Shown here one piece after another: positions 1 to 6,271 of a DNA stretch of 11,828 nt; the stretch's first letter is position 1; every line of letters begins with the position of its first letter. Origin of the DNA: JAYSRU01 sp043720875 (GTDB taxonomy: Bacteria > Bacteroidota > Bacteroidia > Flavobacteriales_D > Crocinitomicaceae); contig JAYSRU010000159.1 of the NCBI GenBank assembly GCA_043720875.1, positions 1 to 11,828 of the forward strand, in the 5' to 3' direction. The notes under the pieces were generated by a model that did not search any database, was not told the origin of the DNA, and was given only the letters and a program-made list of their open reading frames with translations. The translations under genes were made by a program, and so were the position numbers.

Positions 1-1
1 T

Positions 2-670
2 TATGTAGATACAAAAATAAATCCTCACATTAGATTAATAGATGATGAGCCAACTGACACAGAAGCACTAAATGGTTTTGTGCTCAACGAAGTGGAGCCC
101 TGGTATTTGGGTTTGCAAAACCAACACTTGGGTGCAAAAGCCAGAGCCAACTACCGCTACACAAGCTACCGCAGGGCAAGAAGCTTAATTGTGGTGGGTA
201 ATCACGTTACCCCAAGCACAGATCCTGGCGATTATTCTGTAGAAGCCAACGGAAGTTTGATTTTGAAAGCAGGCGGAGAAATTAACCTAAAACCAGGCGT
301 GCACTTCAACTTAGGGTCTACTGTGCACATCGTTCCAGAATACGAAATTTGCAACGATTACTGCAATATGCAACAGAACAATGGTGGTGAAGCAAACGCA
401 TCAGATGAATATAGAACGAATTTAAGTGATGACAAAGTACTGCGTTTAGCAAAAGTTTACCCCAACCCAAGTGCAGGATCGTTTAAAGTTATTATTCCAA
501 GCCTTGACGGAGATTTCAATTTTTCTGTAGTAAACATAACAGGAAAAGAAATCAAAGAGGGTAAGGGGGATACAAATTCATTCACTATAGATTTGCCACA
601 AGGTATTTATATTTTAACAGTTAAAACGTATGAAAACAAAACATATACACACAAGCTTATTGTGCAGTAG
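2..670 (+). CDS. T9SS-targeted secreted protein, 3' part only
   Basis: The frame is open from base 2, so this is the last 222 residues of a larger gene whose start lies left of the window. The GTG at 80 is an internal codon, not a start. The last ~75 residues form a type A T9SS sorting domain: a VYPNPSAGSFKV motif, then alternating beta strands, a QGIYILTV strand and a terminal HKLIVQ. In this family the domain takes the folded protein across the outer membrane through the type IX machinery and is then cleaved. Upstream, the stretch with LILKAGGEINLKPGVHFNLGS resembles the short beta-repeat often found just before such domains in Bacteroidota (family judgement from pattern only). The catalytic or binding part is outside the window, so no specific function can be given. 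The last 41 bp overlap the next gene in another frame. I see no promoter or terminator at the junction. Confidence 0.88.
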   Translation, partial: YVDTKINPHIRLIDDEPTDTEALNGFVLNEVEPWYLGLQNQHLGAKARANYRYTSYRRARSLIVVGNHVTPSTDPGDYSVEANGSLILKAGGEINLKPGVHFNLGSTVHIVPEYEICNDYCNMQQNNGGEANASDEYRTNLSDDKVLRLAKVYPNPSAGSFKVIIPSLDGDFNFSVVNITGKEIKEGKGDTNSFTIDLPQGIYILTVKTYENKTYTHKLIVQ

Positions 671-779
671 CCTTATAGGAATATTGTTACTGGTTGCTGC
701 GTGCAAAAAAAAATCAAACGAAGAAACAACCGTGCACTGGGATTTTAAAAACCCTGTAACAGGTCAAGGATATGCTGGC
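630..779 (+). repeat. Direct repeat, copy 1 (5' end of the lipoprotein gene)
   Basis: This 150-bp block, running from the ATG through the signal peptide and lipobox into the early mature protein, recurs at 1334-1483. By hand count 142 of 150 positions match without gaps. The spacing is 704 bp, almost exactly the length of the intact gene, as expected for a tandem gene duplication. Confidence 0.95.
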
Positions 780-1337
780 GTTAAAGTTTCGATTCATCGC
801 GTGAAAGATTTAAAAAACTTTAATATTTTTTCGTTGGATAGTAAAACCAAATCAGAAATAATATGGGAAGGTGTTACAGATAGTAATGGCGAAGTTACAT
901 GTAGTTTCAAAGCCTATAACAATAAAAAATACAATTATTTTGATTATACGAGTGCTAGTTTTTTAGATTTAAACCTATACCATTACCAACGCCCTAGTTA
1001 TGATGAATTGAATAAAAATCAAGTAAATAATTTAGTTTGGAGAAGTGTAGGGAAGGGAAAGTATGTTAGTATTGCAAAAAATATTTCGTGTTTTGATAGC
1101 AACGATCAAATGAAATTAAGACAACGCAATTTGTGTGAAATGTATAATAGTTGGAGTCCATGGGGTCCAACTAGAATGGGTTGTTATTATAATATAAGCG
1201 CTCCTCAGTATGAAGATAAACCATATAGCATATTTGTAAACGAAATAGAGTCCACAAAAAATGGAATAACTACAACAAAATTAGATACATTTTACTTTGA
1301 TGGAATTGGTGTAGATACAATGAAAATTTATTATTGA
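630..1337 (+). CDS. Lipoprotein of unknown function with a possible transthyretin-like domain
   Basis: A 235-residue protein with a classic lipoprotein signal peptide: MKTK, a hydrophobic stretch at residues 9-24, and lipobox VAAC with the lipidated cysteine at 25, followed by KKK. The mature part begins WDFKNPVTGQGYAGVKVSIHR and continues to WEGVTDSNGEVTCSFKA (about 37-95). This pattern of 'modified, reusable strand ... TDSNG' resembles carboxypeptidase-regulatory or transthyretin-like beta sandwiches; that is a similarity judgement and not a firm domain call. The rest is rich in Asn, Tyr and Ser, with cysteines at about 154, 169 and 185, and I do not recognise it. The ATG at 630 lies inside the upstream T9SS gene, giving a 41-bp overlap, and no other start would keep the signal peptide. 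The TGA stop overlaps the first bases of a decayed second copy of the gene. Likely co-transcribed with the upstream gene and possibly translationally coupled to it. Confidence 0.82.
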   Translation: MKTKHIHTSLLCSSLIGILLLVAACKKKSNEETTVHWDFKNPVTGQGYAGVKVSIHRVKDLKNFNIFSLDSKTKSEIIWEGVTDSNGEVTCSFKAYNNKKYNYFDYTSASFLDLNLYHYQRPSYDELNKNQVNNLVWRSVGKGKYVSIAKNISCFDSNDQMKLRQRNLCEMYNSWSPWGPTRMGCYYNISAPQYEDKPYSIFVNEIESTKNGITTTKLDTFYFDGIGVDTMKIYY

Positions 1338-1483
1338 AAACAAAATACATACACACAAGCTTATTGTGCAGTAGCCTTTTAGGAATATTGTTACTGGTTG
1401 CTGCGTGCAAAAAAAAATAAAACGAAGAAACAACCGTGCACTGGGATTTTAAAAACCCTGTAACAGGGCATGGATATGCTGGT
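1334..1483 (+). repeat. Direct repeat, copy 2 (decayed)
   Basis: Second copy of the block at 630-779. Differences include ATG to TTG at the start position, TCA to TAA at codon 29, and six other substitutions. After 1483 the alignment resumes with GTGAAAGAT (1484-1492 against 801-809), which implies a 21-bp deletion relative to copy 1. Similarity then ends. Confidence 0.95.
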
Positions 1484-1507
1484 GTGAAAGATATTATTAA
1501 CGTGTGA
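1334..1507 (+). pseudogene. Truncated duplicate of the upstream lipoprotein gene
   Basis: Read in the frame of the parent gene, this remnant starts with TTG instead of ATG. It encodes the same signal peptide and VAAC lipobox plus KKK, then meets a TAA at 1418-1420 where the parent has a serine codon. Past that stop the frame continues through the parent-like WDFKNPVTG segment, has lost 21 bp, and ends at TGA 1505-1507. About 550 bp of the parent gene have no counterpart here. If translation began at TTG the product would be a 28-residue lipidated peptide, which is improbable but not excluded. The first bases overlap the stop codon of the intact gene; with the ancestral ATG restored the arrangement would have been a 4-nt ATGA stop-start overlap. 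Confidence 0.88.
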
Positions 1508-1543
1508 TATTTTAAAATATTAATCCTCATCAATGGAAATCCT

Positions 1544-1551
1544 TACTTTCG
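1544..1551 (+). promoter_or_regulatory. Possible -7 element of the glycosyltransferase gene
   Basis: TACTTTCG resembles the Bacteroidota -7 consensus TAnnTTTG with one mismatch and ends 6 nt before the ATG at 1558. I see no convincing TTG -33 element 17-23 nt upstream, so the call is weak. If real, the transcript would have almost no leader. Confidence 0.28.
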
Positions 1552-1557
1552 TAAACA

Positions 1558-2568
1558 ATGGGATTAAAAATTTATCATTCTGTATCTGATTTAAAAGATA
1601 AAACAATATTGATTGCCAGCTTAAATTGGGGCTTGGGTCATGTTTTTCGTTCTGCTTCGTTGGTTCGCTCATTGGCAAAACAAGGTAATAACATTGTAAT
1701 TGCTTGTTCAGAAAGTCAACTTCCGTATTTTAAAAGCCTATTAACCGACGTTCTTGTCAAATACGTTACAATTAACGATTATCCGTTTGTGTTTGGTGGG
1801 AAATCAAATTGGTTGTGGGATGGGATGAAATCGTTTTTTGCCTTGCGGAAACACTTGCGTTCTGAAGAATTAAGTGTGTTGCGTTTAATTGCTGAGCATA
1901 AAATCGATGTCGTTCTTTCAGATCATCGCTATGGTTTTTGGTCCGCAGCAGTTCCCACAATTTTTATCACGCATCAAATTAAATTGCCACTTCCGTTTTT
2001 TGGAATTTTCGTTGCTTGGCTGCATAATTTTTATTTGAATCGGTTTACGGCAGTTTGGATTATGGATACTGAAACCAATGCATTGGCAGGTACTTTGAGT
2101 AGAAAGCGTGCGCCCAATCAATTTTATATTGGTTTTTGGTCATGTTATCATAACCAAGAGAATTTAGCAAGCAACAGTAATTTTGCCAACCTTAAGAATA
2201 CAGAAATAAAGTGTGAAACAACGCGTGTTTTAATCATTGTAAACGGTCCGTCACCTTATAATTTACAATTACAAGAAAAAGCGATTCAAAAATATTTAGC
2301 TTTTGAACACGTAACAATTGTTAGTCCAATTGAAATTTCAGCATGCCCTGGGCATTGGAAATGTCTCAAAAATCCAGAATTTTCAGTTTTGAATCAGTTA
2401 TACAACAACGCGGACTTGATCGTTTCCTATTGCGGCTATTCATCCTTAATGGACGCTAAACTCAACGGTAAAGCAATTGATTTTAGCGCAACTCCTGGTC
2501 AACGTGAACAATTATATTTGATGAAACACAACAAAATCCAGTCGGTTTCTTTGGAAACTATTATTTAA
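1558..2568 (+). CDS. MurG-like (GT28/GT-B fold) glycosyltransferase
   Basis: A 336-residue cytoplasmic or membrane-associated protein of the family that includes MurG and UDP-GlcNAc:lipid transferases. Visible features in order: a Rossmann-type start ILIASLNWGLGHVFRS with the GLGH glycine loop at 25-28; a conserved acceptor-side segment SDHRYGFWS at 121-129 followed by ITHQ at 137-140; a second Rossmann half starting VLIIVNG at about 224; and a donor-binding region SYCGYSSLMD (290-299) with TPGQREQLYL (312-321) near the C-terminus. These match the usual 'SRSGYSS.MD ... PTPGQ.EQ' pattern of Bacteroidota relatives, although the first part reads SYCGYSS here. Donor and acceptor are not known; an envelope glycan or glycolipid is likely. 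The gene stands alone on its strand, follows the lipoprotein remnant by 50 bp, and its stop overlaps the converging amidohydrolase-like gene by 8 bp. Confidence 0.8.
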   Translation: MGLKIYHSVSDLKDKTILIASLNWGLGHVFRSASLVRSLAKQGNNIVIACSESQLPYFKSLLTDVLVKYVTINDYPFVFGGKSNWLWDGMKSFFALRKHLRSEELSVLRLIAEHKIDVVLSDHRYGFWSAAVPTIFITHQIKLPLPFFGIFVAWLHNFYLNRFTAVWIMDTETNALAGTLSRKRAPNQFYIGFWSCYHNQENLASNSNFANLKNTEIKCETTRVLIIVNGPSPYNLQLQEKAIQKYLAFEHVTIVSPIEISACPGHWKCLKNPEFSVLNQLYNNADLIVSYCGYSSLMDAKLNGKAIDFSATPGQREQLYLMKHNKIQSVSLETII

Positions 2569-3937
2569 TGGTGAAAACCTTTTTACCACGAATAAACGTA
2601 TAAACTGGATAGTTGTCATGCGAAGCTGTATCGAGTGGTCGCTGTGTAATAATCAAATTAGCCCATTTTCCTTTTTCAAGTGAGCCTGTTCTGTTGTTCG
2701 ATTTAGCCATATAAGATGGCCATACGGTAACCGATTTCAACGCAGAATTTTGGTCCAGTCCATTTTCAATTAATTGGGTATACGTTGTAAAGGGGTCCCA
2801 AAAGTTGTTTTTTGCTGGAGATACAACTGAGAACATTCCTTCGTTTTTTGCTATATCAATCATTTCACTTGTTTTGTTGGTAGCTGTGTAGAGCAAGAAA
2901 ACTCCATTGGTCAGCAAGGATTGGCGTGTATTGTTGGTTAATTCTTGCGCATTCTTAATTCTCCATCCATGATCTGGATTGCGAGAATAAAGCGCTTTCA
3001 ACACGGTGTTCAAACTATCTATTTGAGTGCTACTTGTAAAATTGAGTGCATCCAATGTTACTTGATAGTTTGTTTGCGCCAAACTTAATTGCAGAATTTG
3101 ATGCACTGAACTAACATCCGAAAATCCTTGAAGCCAGTAATTTTTATACGTATTTATTCCAACTGATTTGGCAAATTCAGCAGTACGTTCATTGGTGCTT
3201 AAAAACAGATTAAGTTCTAGTTTTAGTTGTTTTGTACGTGCGAGTTTCTTTACAAGAACTAAGTCTTCAATGGAAACGGAATGCTCATCACAACTCGTTA
3301 TGCCAAATTGTAGGCAGCTTTCTTGTGCCTCTAAAATAGAAGCAATACGTGTTTTTGTATTCACCGAGCCGAAATATTGAGCGACAACGTTGGGATTGAA
3401 ATCAGTTAATCCAATTTTTTCTTCAGCTGTTGCGCGTTTTACTAAAATTTTACCTTCGCCAACAAGCATTACTTTTTCGCTCGAAAACAAGGAGTCTATC
3501 ATTTTACTCAACAGCATACCATGAGCATCTACAACTGAAAATGGTAGATTTTCTCCAAGAATGTTGGAGATGTGATTTAATTGTTTTTCACGTAAGAGTA
3601 CATTACTTACTTGAACTACAGAAGTGCACTTTGATAAATCAATCCCTGTATGCGCATTAGAATTTTTGACAATTTGTGAAAATGAACAATGAAATCCAGG
3701 ATAAATGGATTTTTGTTCCGCATCTAAATATTCGTCTGTTCTATATTTGTTTAAGATGTAGCGTTCGATTCCAATGTCAACGATTTTTCCATCAGAAATA
3801 GCTATTGCTTCGAACGTTTCGTTATTTTCATTTCCTGTGTAAATAACTGCATTATGAATAATAAAATCAACTTTTTCACCTTTATGACAACCAGTAACAA
3901 AAACTATAATAGCTAGTAAAATTGTGATTTTCTGCAT
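2561..3937 (-). CDS. Amidohydrolase-like (YtcJ-type) lipoprotein lacking its metal site
   Basis: I chose the ATG at 3937: it puts a lipoprotein signal peptide at the N-terminus (lipobox VTGC, Cys17) and lies 1 nt after the stop of the preceding gene. A start at 3964 would add nine poorly fitting residues and overlap that gene. The 458-residue protein follows the Amidohydro_3/YtcJ layout: an N-terminal composite-sandwich part (VDFIIHNAVIYTGN ... AIAISDGKIVDIG), a TIM-barrel part, and a C-terminal return to the sandwich with TGSLEKGKWANLII (417-430). The expected metal ligands are missing or altered. The usual PGFIDAHCHF reads YPGFHCSF (79-86). The usual THAIGD region reads VTLDALNF (293-300). 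The usual RIEHAQ reads RIKNAQ (326-331). The usual GSDFPVE region reads VVSPAKN (371-377). The frame is intact, so this looks like a pseudoenzyme, not a broken gene. It is the last gene of a three-gene operon. Confidence 0.8.
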   Translation of the reverse strand: MQKITILLAIIVFVTGCHKGEKVDFIIHNAVIYTGNENNETFEAIAISDGKIVDIGIERYILNKYRTDEYLDAEQKSIYPGFHCSFSQIVKNSNAHTGIDLSKCTSVVQVSNVLLREKQLNHISNILGENLPFSVVDAHGMLLSKMIDSLFSSEKVMLVGEGKILVKRATAEEKIGLTDFNPNVVAQYFGSVNTKTRIASILEAQESCLQFGITSCDEHSVSIEDLVLVKKLARTKQLKLELNLFLSTNERTAEFAKSVGINTYKNYWLQGFSDVSSVHQILQLSLAQTNYQVTLDALNFTSSTQIDSLNTVLKALYSRNPDHGWRIKNAQELTNNTRQSLLTNGVFLLYTATNKTSEMIDIAKNEGMFSVVSPAKNNFWDPFTTYTQLIENGLDQNSALKSVTVWPSYMAKSNNRTGSLEKGKWANLIITQRPLDTASHDNYPVYTFIRGKKVFTIK

Positions 3938-3938
3938 A

Positions 3939-4703
3939 CTATTTTTTAAAAAAAGTAGTCGCATTCGCTTGAGCGGTAGGCATAATTACCAAGTCGTTTA
4001 TACACACATGTGCAGGTCTAGTAGCTACATAGATAATCGCGTCGGCAACATCTTCAGCAAGCAAAGGGTCAAATCCAATATAGGTGGAATCTGCTTTGGT
4101 TTGATCCCCATGATATCTAACTACCGAAAACTCCGTATCAGCAGCGCCAGGAGCAATATTCGTAACTTTAATATTGTGATCTAATAAATCTAATCGCATA
4201 CTTCTCGAAAGCGCATCAACCGCTTGTTTTGTGGCGCAATATACATTTCCACCAGCATAAGCTTCCTTACCAGCAATACTGGCAATGTTAATTATATGAC
4301 CTTTTTTATTATTGATCATGTAGGGTGCAACGAACTTTGAAACATACAAAAGTCCTTTGATATTGGTATCAATCATTCGATCCCAATCGGCCAAATCACC
4401 TTCGTAAAAAGGTTCTCGACCTAACGCTAACCCAGCATTATTAACAAGGATGTCAATCTTTTCTAGGATTTCTTTTGGGAGTTGTGCAAACGATGCGGTA
4501 ACATCATTTTTAGATTGAACGTCACAAACTACGACGAAAGCATCTGTTTTATAGGTCTCAATTATCTCTACCGCGAGTGCTTTTAGACGATCTTCTCTTC
4601 TACCCACCAAAATGGTATCATAGCCTAATTTTGAAAATTTGTGTACGCAGGCAAGGCCAAAGCCACTACTTGCACCAGTTATACAAACCACTTGTCGATC
4701 CAT
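3939..4703 (-). CDS. ydfG: YdfG-type short-chain dehydrogenase (3-hydroxy acid dehydrogenase)
   Basis: A full-length 254-residue classical short-chain dehydrogenase. Visible motifs: cofactor loop TGASSGFG at 9-16; an Arg pair at 35-36, which in this family favours NADP(H); NNAG at 88-91; and the catalytic set Asn114, Ser142, Tyr155 and Lys159 (YCATK). The segments NNAGLALG, MIDTN.KGL, HIIN.AS.AG, YAGGNVY, TEFS.VR..GD and PAHV.IN are those of E. coli YdfG, which reduces malonic semialdehyde and oxidises L-allo-threonine, serine and 3-hydroxy acids with NADP. The family assignment is firm; the physiological substrate is inferred. The protein is soluble and cytoplasmic. Its start overlaps the end of the upstream membrane-protein gene by 25 bp, and its stop is 1 nt before the next start, so the three genes are very probably one transcript. 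Confidence 0.9.
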   Translation of the reverse strand: MDRQVVCITGASSGFGLACVHKFSKLGYDTILVGRREDRLKALAVEIIETYKTDAFVVVCDVQSKNDVTASFAQLPKEILEKIDILVNNAGLALGREPFYEGDLADWDRMIDTNIKGLLYVSKFVAPYMINNKKGHIINIASIAGKEAYAGGNVYCATKQAVDALSRSMRLDLLDHNIKVTNIAPGAADTEFSVVRYHGDQTKADSTYIGFDPLLAEDVADAIIYVATRPAHVCINDLVIMPTAQANATTFFKK

Positions 4704-6178
4704 GTTTTTTGTTTTTGAGTAAATTTAATACTTAGTAGCAATAGGGGAAATAAGAGGAATAAAAATGGAATTCTATAGCGAACAATTGCTCCAGATACTG
4801 GAGTTGTCCATCCAATTAGCAACAGCAGCAACAAGGATGAAATTATGAAAGCTTTCCATAGATTTTTTTCATCAGCATTCAAGGTTTTCAGTTGTTTTAA
4901 GGTAATTAACATGGCCGCCAAATAAAAAAGTATTTCAATAAAACTCCAGTATTTTAGCAAACGCCCTTCATCCCATGGAAATGGTCTTAACAATGCATTG
5001 GTGATTCCACTCGGGATGTTTTTTATCAGTTGCCAGCCTGAACCACGAATAGGGGTGGTTTTAAAATAGCTATGCGCAGGTTCACAATTGTCATCTAGCT
5101 TCCAATATTTCCCGATTGGGTGTAATTTGATGTATTTGAATTGTGGAATGTAGTTAAAATCGTAGGTTTCAGCGTCGATCGTTTGCAACAATAACACACT
5201 GTCGTTTTTGATAATTAATTTGTTGCGATGGATACCCGAAATGTAGATGTAACAACTATCTGTGAGTATGTGTAAACCACCACGAGACATGTTGTTAAAG
5301 TCATTTTGTTTTCTTGAAATTACGGCAATAGTTGAATCCCTATATTTATTTGGTATCGTACAAAACAGAATTGCGCTTAAAACAACCAGAACGAAAACGA
5401 GTCTGCTATTTTTCTTACTAACGCTCTTAAAATACAGGTAAAGCAATAAGAAAAGCAGGAGATAGAATGCTACATACATCTTAAAAACTAAAAGCAACAA
5501 GATACCAAAAATTCCGCCAATGGCTTTTTTGCGCGTGAAACTTAGGCCAAATAATCCTCTTAATATTAGGCCAATTGCTAGAATTACAAAAGGTTCTCTC
5601 AATATACCTATGCTCCAAAACAATATAGAGGGAATCAGCAAAATAGTGAAAAATGCAAACCCTAAATTTAATGAAGGCCTTCTTTCTTTGAGCCAAAGAA
5701 TCGCCTGCTTCAAACCAAAATAAGAGATTAACAACATGCAAAAGAAATGGATGTAAATATTCCCTTTTGCAAATAATCCGATTATTGCATGAATACGAAC
5801 CAAATTTTGAGATTCATTCATCGTAGACACACCGTTTTTACTCCAATGTGATGTTTTTGACAGATGCTTTGTTACTAATTCGTCGCTCGTGTCGGTTCCA
5901 AAAATAAACGAAAAATATTCGCTTGGTTCCGAATAAAATACTGAATTCAAGATATATGCATCGTGAAAAACCGCCCCGGCATCTTGGCCTAAAGTGCCTT
6001 TGTTTTGTGTGTATACGTATGAAAAAAGATAAATAAATAGGTAACATGCGAAGGCTTTAATTAATATACCAATAATCAAATGTTTTTTAGCAATTCCACT
6101 AATTTGAAAGAGCTTAAAAAACCAAACCGCTGTGCATATTAAACCAAGTGTTAGAAAAGACAAAACTAGTGCTACCAT
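4679..6178 (-). CDS. Polytopic membrane protein, possibly GT-C or polymerase-like
   Basis: A 499-residue protein with about ten hydrophobic segments: residues ~1-22, 33-56, 140-157, 172-187, 194-212, 218-233, 235-250, 259-275, then a long hydrophilic part (~276-400), and three more near ~412-427, 440-455 and 466-482. The loop after the second segment is polar and carries GQDAGAVFHDAY (64-75) and a long stretch ending STMNESQNLVRIH (118-130). A PSILFWSIGILREPFVI motif (183-199) resembles the PS..FW.SG..KE segment of uncharacterised Bacteroidota membrane proteins sometimes placed near glycosyltransferase family 39 or O-antigen polymerases. I cannot place it firmly. The acidic first periplasmic loop would fit a GT-C catalytic site (inference). 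First gene of the minus-strand operon; its end overlaps the dehydrogenase start by 25 bp. Confidence 0.72.
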   Translation of the reverse strand: MVALVLSFLTLGLICTAVWFFKLFQISGIAKKHLIIGILIKAFACYLFIYLFSYVYTQNKGTLGQDAGAVFHDAYILNSVFYSEPSEYFSFIFGTDTSDELVTKHLSKTSHWSKNGVSTMNESQNLVRIHAIIGLFAKGNIYIHFFCMLLISYFGLKQAILWLKERRPSLNLGFAFFTILLIPSILFWSIGILREPFVILAIGLILRGLFGLSFTRKKAIGGIFGILLLLVFKMYVAFYLLLFLLLYLYFKSVSKKNSRLVFVLVVLSAILFCTIPNKYRDSTIAVISRKQNDFNNMSRGGLHILTDSCYIYISGIHRNKLIIKNDSVLLLQTIDAETYDFNYIPQFKYIKLHPIGKYWKLDDNCEPAHSYFKTTPIRGSGWQLIKNIPSGITNALLRPFPWDEGRLLKYWSFIEILFYLAAMLITLKQLKTLNADEKNLWKAFIISSLLLLLLIGWTTPVSGAIVRYRIPFLFLLFPLLLLSIKFTQKQKTWIDKWFV

Positions 6179-6271
6179 GAGTTGGTAAAGATAAAAATTG
6201 TCTTCGCTTAAATTACATTTATTCGATTTGATTTTAATTAAGATATTTACAGTTCAAAATAACTCATCCGT
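6179..6271. promoter_or_regulatory. Divergent promoter spacer
   Basis: This 93-bp A+T-rich spacer separates the divergent starts of the membrane-protein operon (minus) and the MFS gene (plus), so it must hold promoters for both. For the plus strand the best candidate is TTG at 6198-6200 with TCGATTTG at 6223-6230, 22 nt apart, which would leave a leader of about 35 nt. This is weak, with one mismatch in the -7 box. No operator-like palindrome was noticed. Confidence 0.4.
6186..6193 (-). promoter_or_regulatory. Possible -7 element of the minus-strand operon
   Basis: On the minus strand this reads TATCTTTA, one mismatch from TAnnTTTG, and lies 7 nt upstream of the ATG at 6178. No clear TTG -33 element is present at the right distance, so confidence is low. 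Confidence 0.28.

Noticed and set aside
80..670. Independent gene starting with GTG at 80
   Set aside because: The same frame is open to base 2 and the N-terminus has no signal peptide, although the protein ends in a T9SS sorting domain, so it must be the 3' part of a longer gene.
1334..1417. A functional 28-residue lipidated peptide from the decayed repeat
   Set aside because: Frame and signal peptide are intact, but the start has become TTG, the remaining sequence is a mutated copy, and nothing shows selection. Treated as a pseudogene.
1270..1533. 87-residue minus-strand reading frame
   Set aside because: It lies antisense to the lipoprotein gene end and its decayed copy, and it has no family resemblance or promoter. 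Part of it is just the reverse of the repeat.
3938..3964. Upstream ATG at 3964 as the start of the amidohydrolase-like gene
   Set aside because: It would put nine residues (MRLLFLKNS) ahead of a complete lipoprotein signal peptide and overlap the dehydrogenase gene; the ATG at 3937, 1 nt after that gene's stop, is a better start.
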